Shown: piece by piece, positions 14,951 to 16,017 of the stretch | Position numbering within the stretch: position 1 is the stretch's first letter | How the letters are laid out: every line of letters begins with the position of its first letter | Program-made: the position numbers and the translations under genes | Assembly: GCA_964392965.1 (NCBI GenBank) | Contig: CAYMSA010000037.1 | Coordinates: 1-16,017 of the forward strand | Direction: 5' to 3' | Source of the DNA: CAYMSA01 sp964392965 | GTDB lineage: Bacteria > Actinomycetota > Coriobacteriia > Anaerosomatales > Anaerosomataceae | DNA: 16,017 nt | Notes under the pieces: generated by a model | Database searches by the model: none | Told to the model about the DNA's origin: nothing | What the model saw: only the letters and a program-made list of their open reading frames with translations

Positions 14951-16012
14951 GTGGTGACCGGTATCACACGTCATACGACGCGAGCGGTACAGGTGGGTGA
15001 CGTCATGCTCGGCGCGGGAGCGCCAGTCGCCGTGCAGTCGATGACGAACACTGACACCCGGGACCACGAGGCCACGCTCGCTCAGATTGCGACGCTTGCA
15101 GGGGCGGGCTGCGAGATCGTGCGCGTGGCGATACCGCACGCTGACGCGCTCGAAGGTTTCGGGCGCGTGTGTGCGGCGAGTCCGCTGCCTGTCGTGGCCG
15201 ACATACACTTCGATCACACGCTCGCCATCGAGGCGATCGCCCGCGGGGCGGCCAAGGTGAGGATCAACCCCGGTAACATCGGCGACATGACCCGCGTCGA
15301 CGCCGTCATCGACGCAGCGGGGGAGGCGTCCGTCCCTATTCGCATCGGTGTGAACGCGGGGAGCCTCGCCAGACAGTACGCCGACCTCGATTGGCCGCTT
15401 CCCGAGAAGCTCGCGGCGAGCGCCGTGGCGTTCGTGGAGCACTTCGCGAGCCGCGGCTTCGACGACGTGGTCGTCTCGGCGAAGGCGTCCTCGGTCATGG
15501 CGACGGTCGACGCGCACCGGCGTCTGGCGGCTGAGATCCCACACCCGCTGCATATCGGCGTCACGGAGGCCGGGACGACGTTCTCGGGCACCGTCAAATC
15601 GGCGGTCGGCCTCGGAATTCTGCTCGCCGAGGGTATCGGCGACACGTTGCGTGTCTCGCTCACGGCACCCCCCGAGGAGGAGATCCGTGTGGCGTGGGAG
15701 ATACTGGCGGCTCTCGACATCCGTCGCCGGGGTCCCGAACTCGTATCGTGTCCGACCTGCGGTCGCTGTGAGATCGACCTCGTCTCGATCGCCAGGGAGG
15801 TGGAGGAGCGCCTTCGTGAGCACCCGAGTGCATTGAAGGTAGCCGTCATGGGATGCGTGGTGAACGGTCCCGGTGAGGCGCGCGAAGCCGATGTGGGTGT
15901 GGCGGCCGGCAGGGGCGTGGGCCTCGTTTTCCGCAAAGGGAAGCCGGTGCGCAAGGTGCCTGAGAGCGAGATCGTCGACGCTCTGTTCGAAGAGATCGAC
16001 CGGCTCCGCTGA
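14951..16012 (+). CDS. ispG: 4-hydroxy-3-methylbut-2-enyl diphosphate synthase (IspG, GcpE)
   Basis: IspG is the [4Fe-4S] enzyme that converts MEcPP to HMBPP late in the MEP pathway, so it works on the product chain begun by dxr upstream. The 353-residue product begins with a TIM-barrel domain containing VAVQSMTNTDT (26-36), VADIHFDH (82-89) and VRINPGNIGD (103-112). The cluster ligands are C267 and C270 in SCPTCGRCEIDL (266-277), C302 in MGCVVNGPGEA (300-310), and E309. They match E. coli C270, C273, C305 and E312 with a constant shift of three. Tandem GTG codons at 14951 and 14954 are both possible; AGGGGG (14944-14949) favours the second by spacing. The gene starts 5 bases after rseP. A GTG directly after its TGA (16013) may begin the next gene. 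Confidence 0.96.
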   Translation: MVTGITRHTTRAVQVGDVMLGAGAPVAVQSMTNTDTRDHEATLAQIATLAGAGCEIVRVAIPHADALEGFGRVCAASPLPVVADIHFDHTLAIEAIARGAAKVRINPGNIGDMTRVDAVIDAAGEASVPIRIGVNAGSLARQYADLDWPLPEKLAASAVAFVEHFASRGFDDVVVSAKASSVMATVDAHRRLAAEIPHPLHIGVTEAGTTFSGTVKSAVGLGILLAEGIGDTLRVSLTAPPEEEIRVAWEILAALDIRRRGPELVSCPTCGRCEIDLVSIAREVEERLREHPSALKVAVMGCVVNGPGEAREADVGVAAGRGVGLVFRKGKPVRKVPESEIVDALFEEIDRLR

Positions 16013-16017
16013 GTGGG

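Overview
The window is a high-GC chromosomal segment carrying eighteen genes, all on the + strand and tightly packed. Seventeen are complete. The first is only a 3' fragment, and the last bases may just touch the start of a further gene. Gene content and order point to an actinobacterium-like Gram-positive. The rpsB-tsf-pyrH-frr-uppS-cdsA-dxr-rseP-ispG block, the WhiG/FliA-type sigma factor just before rpsB, and the yraN-comM-dprA run are familiar from that group. TrmFO is more typical of Firmicutes, and the DprA has unusual core motifs. An early-branching class such as Coriobacteriia or a relative is my best guess. This is inference, not an alignment result.

Layout. Bases 1-126 hold the end of a membrane protein resembling CcdA. 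Bases 127-302 hold a plausible promoter, then rplS (ribosomal protein L19) and a strong GC-rich terminator hairpin. Next comes a DNA-metabolism group: rnhB, yraN, comM, dprA, trmFO and xerC, followed by a sigma-28 family gene. Several junctions overlap by 4-13 bases, which suggests co-transcription and translational coupling. A 269-base gap follows, with a candidate extended -10 promoter and a leader hairpin. The second half is the translation, lipid and envelope block: rpsB, tsf, a long perfect hairpin, then pyrH-frr-uppS-cdsA-dxr-rseP-ispG, mostly with overlapping or abutting stop and start codons.

How the genes work together. rplS, rpsB, tsf and frr serve the ribosome through structure, elongation and recycling. 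trmFO modifies tRNA. pyrH feeds UTP/CTP synthesis, and CTP is the substrate of CdsA. dxr and ispG are two steps of the MEP isoprenoid pathway, whose products are the precursors used by UppS to make the undecaprenyl carrier for cell-wall synthesis. CdsA makes CDP-diacylglycerol for phospholipids. RseP is an intramembrane protease. comM and dprA act on incoming or recombining single-stranded DNA, RnhB removes ribonucleotides from DNA, and XerC resolves chromosome dimers.

I found no mobile element, CRISPR array, tRNA or rRNA, and no wholly new system. The window is largely conserved housekeeping. The points most worth a second look are an insert of about 80 residues in the site-2 protease RseP, the altered DprA nucleotide-fold motifs, the position of the sigma factor, the loss of topA between dprA and trmFO, and out-of-frame mini-ORFs lying over the starts of rseP and trmFO.
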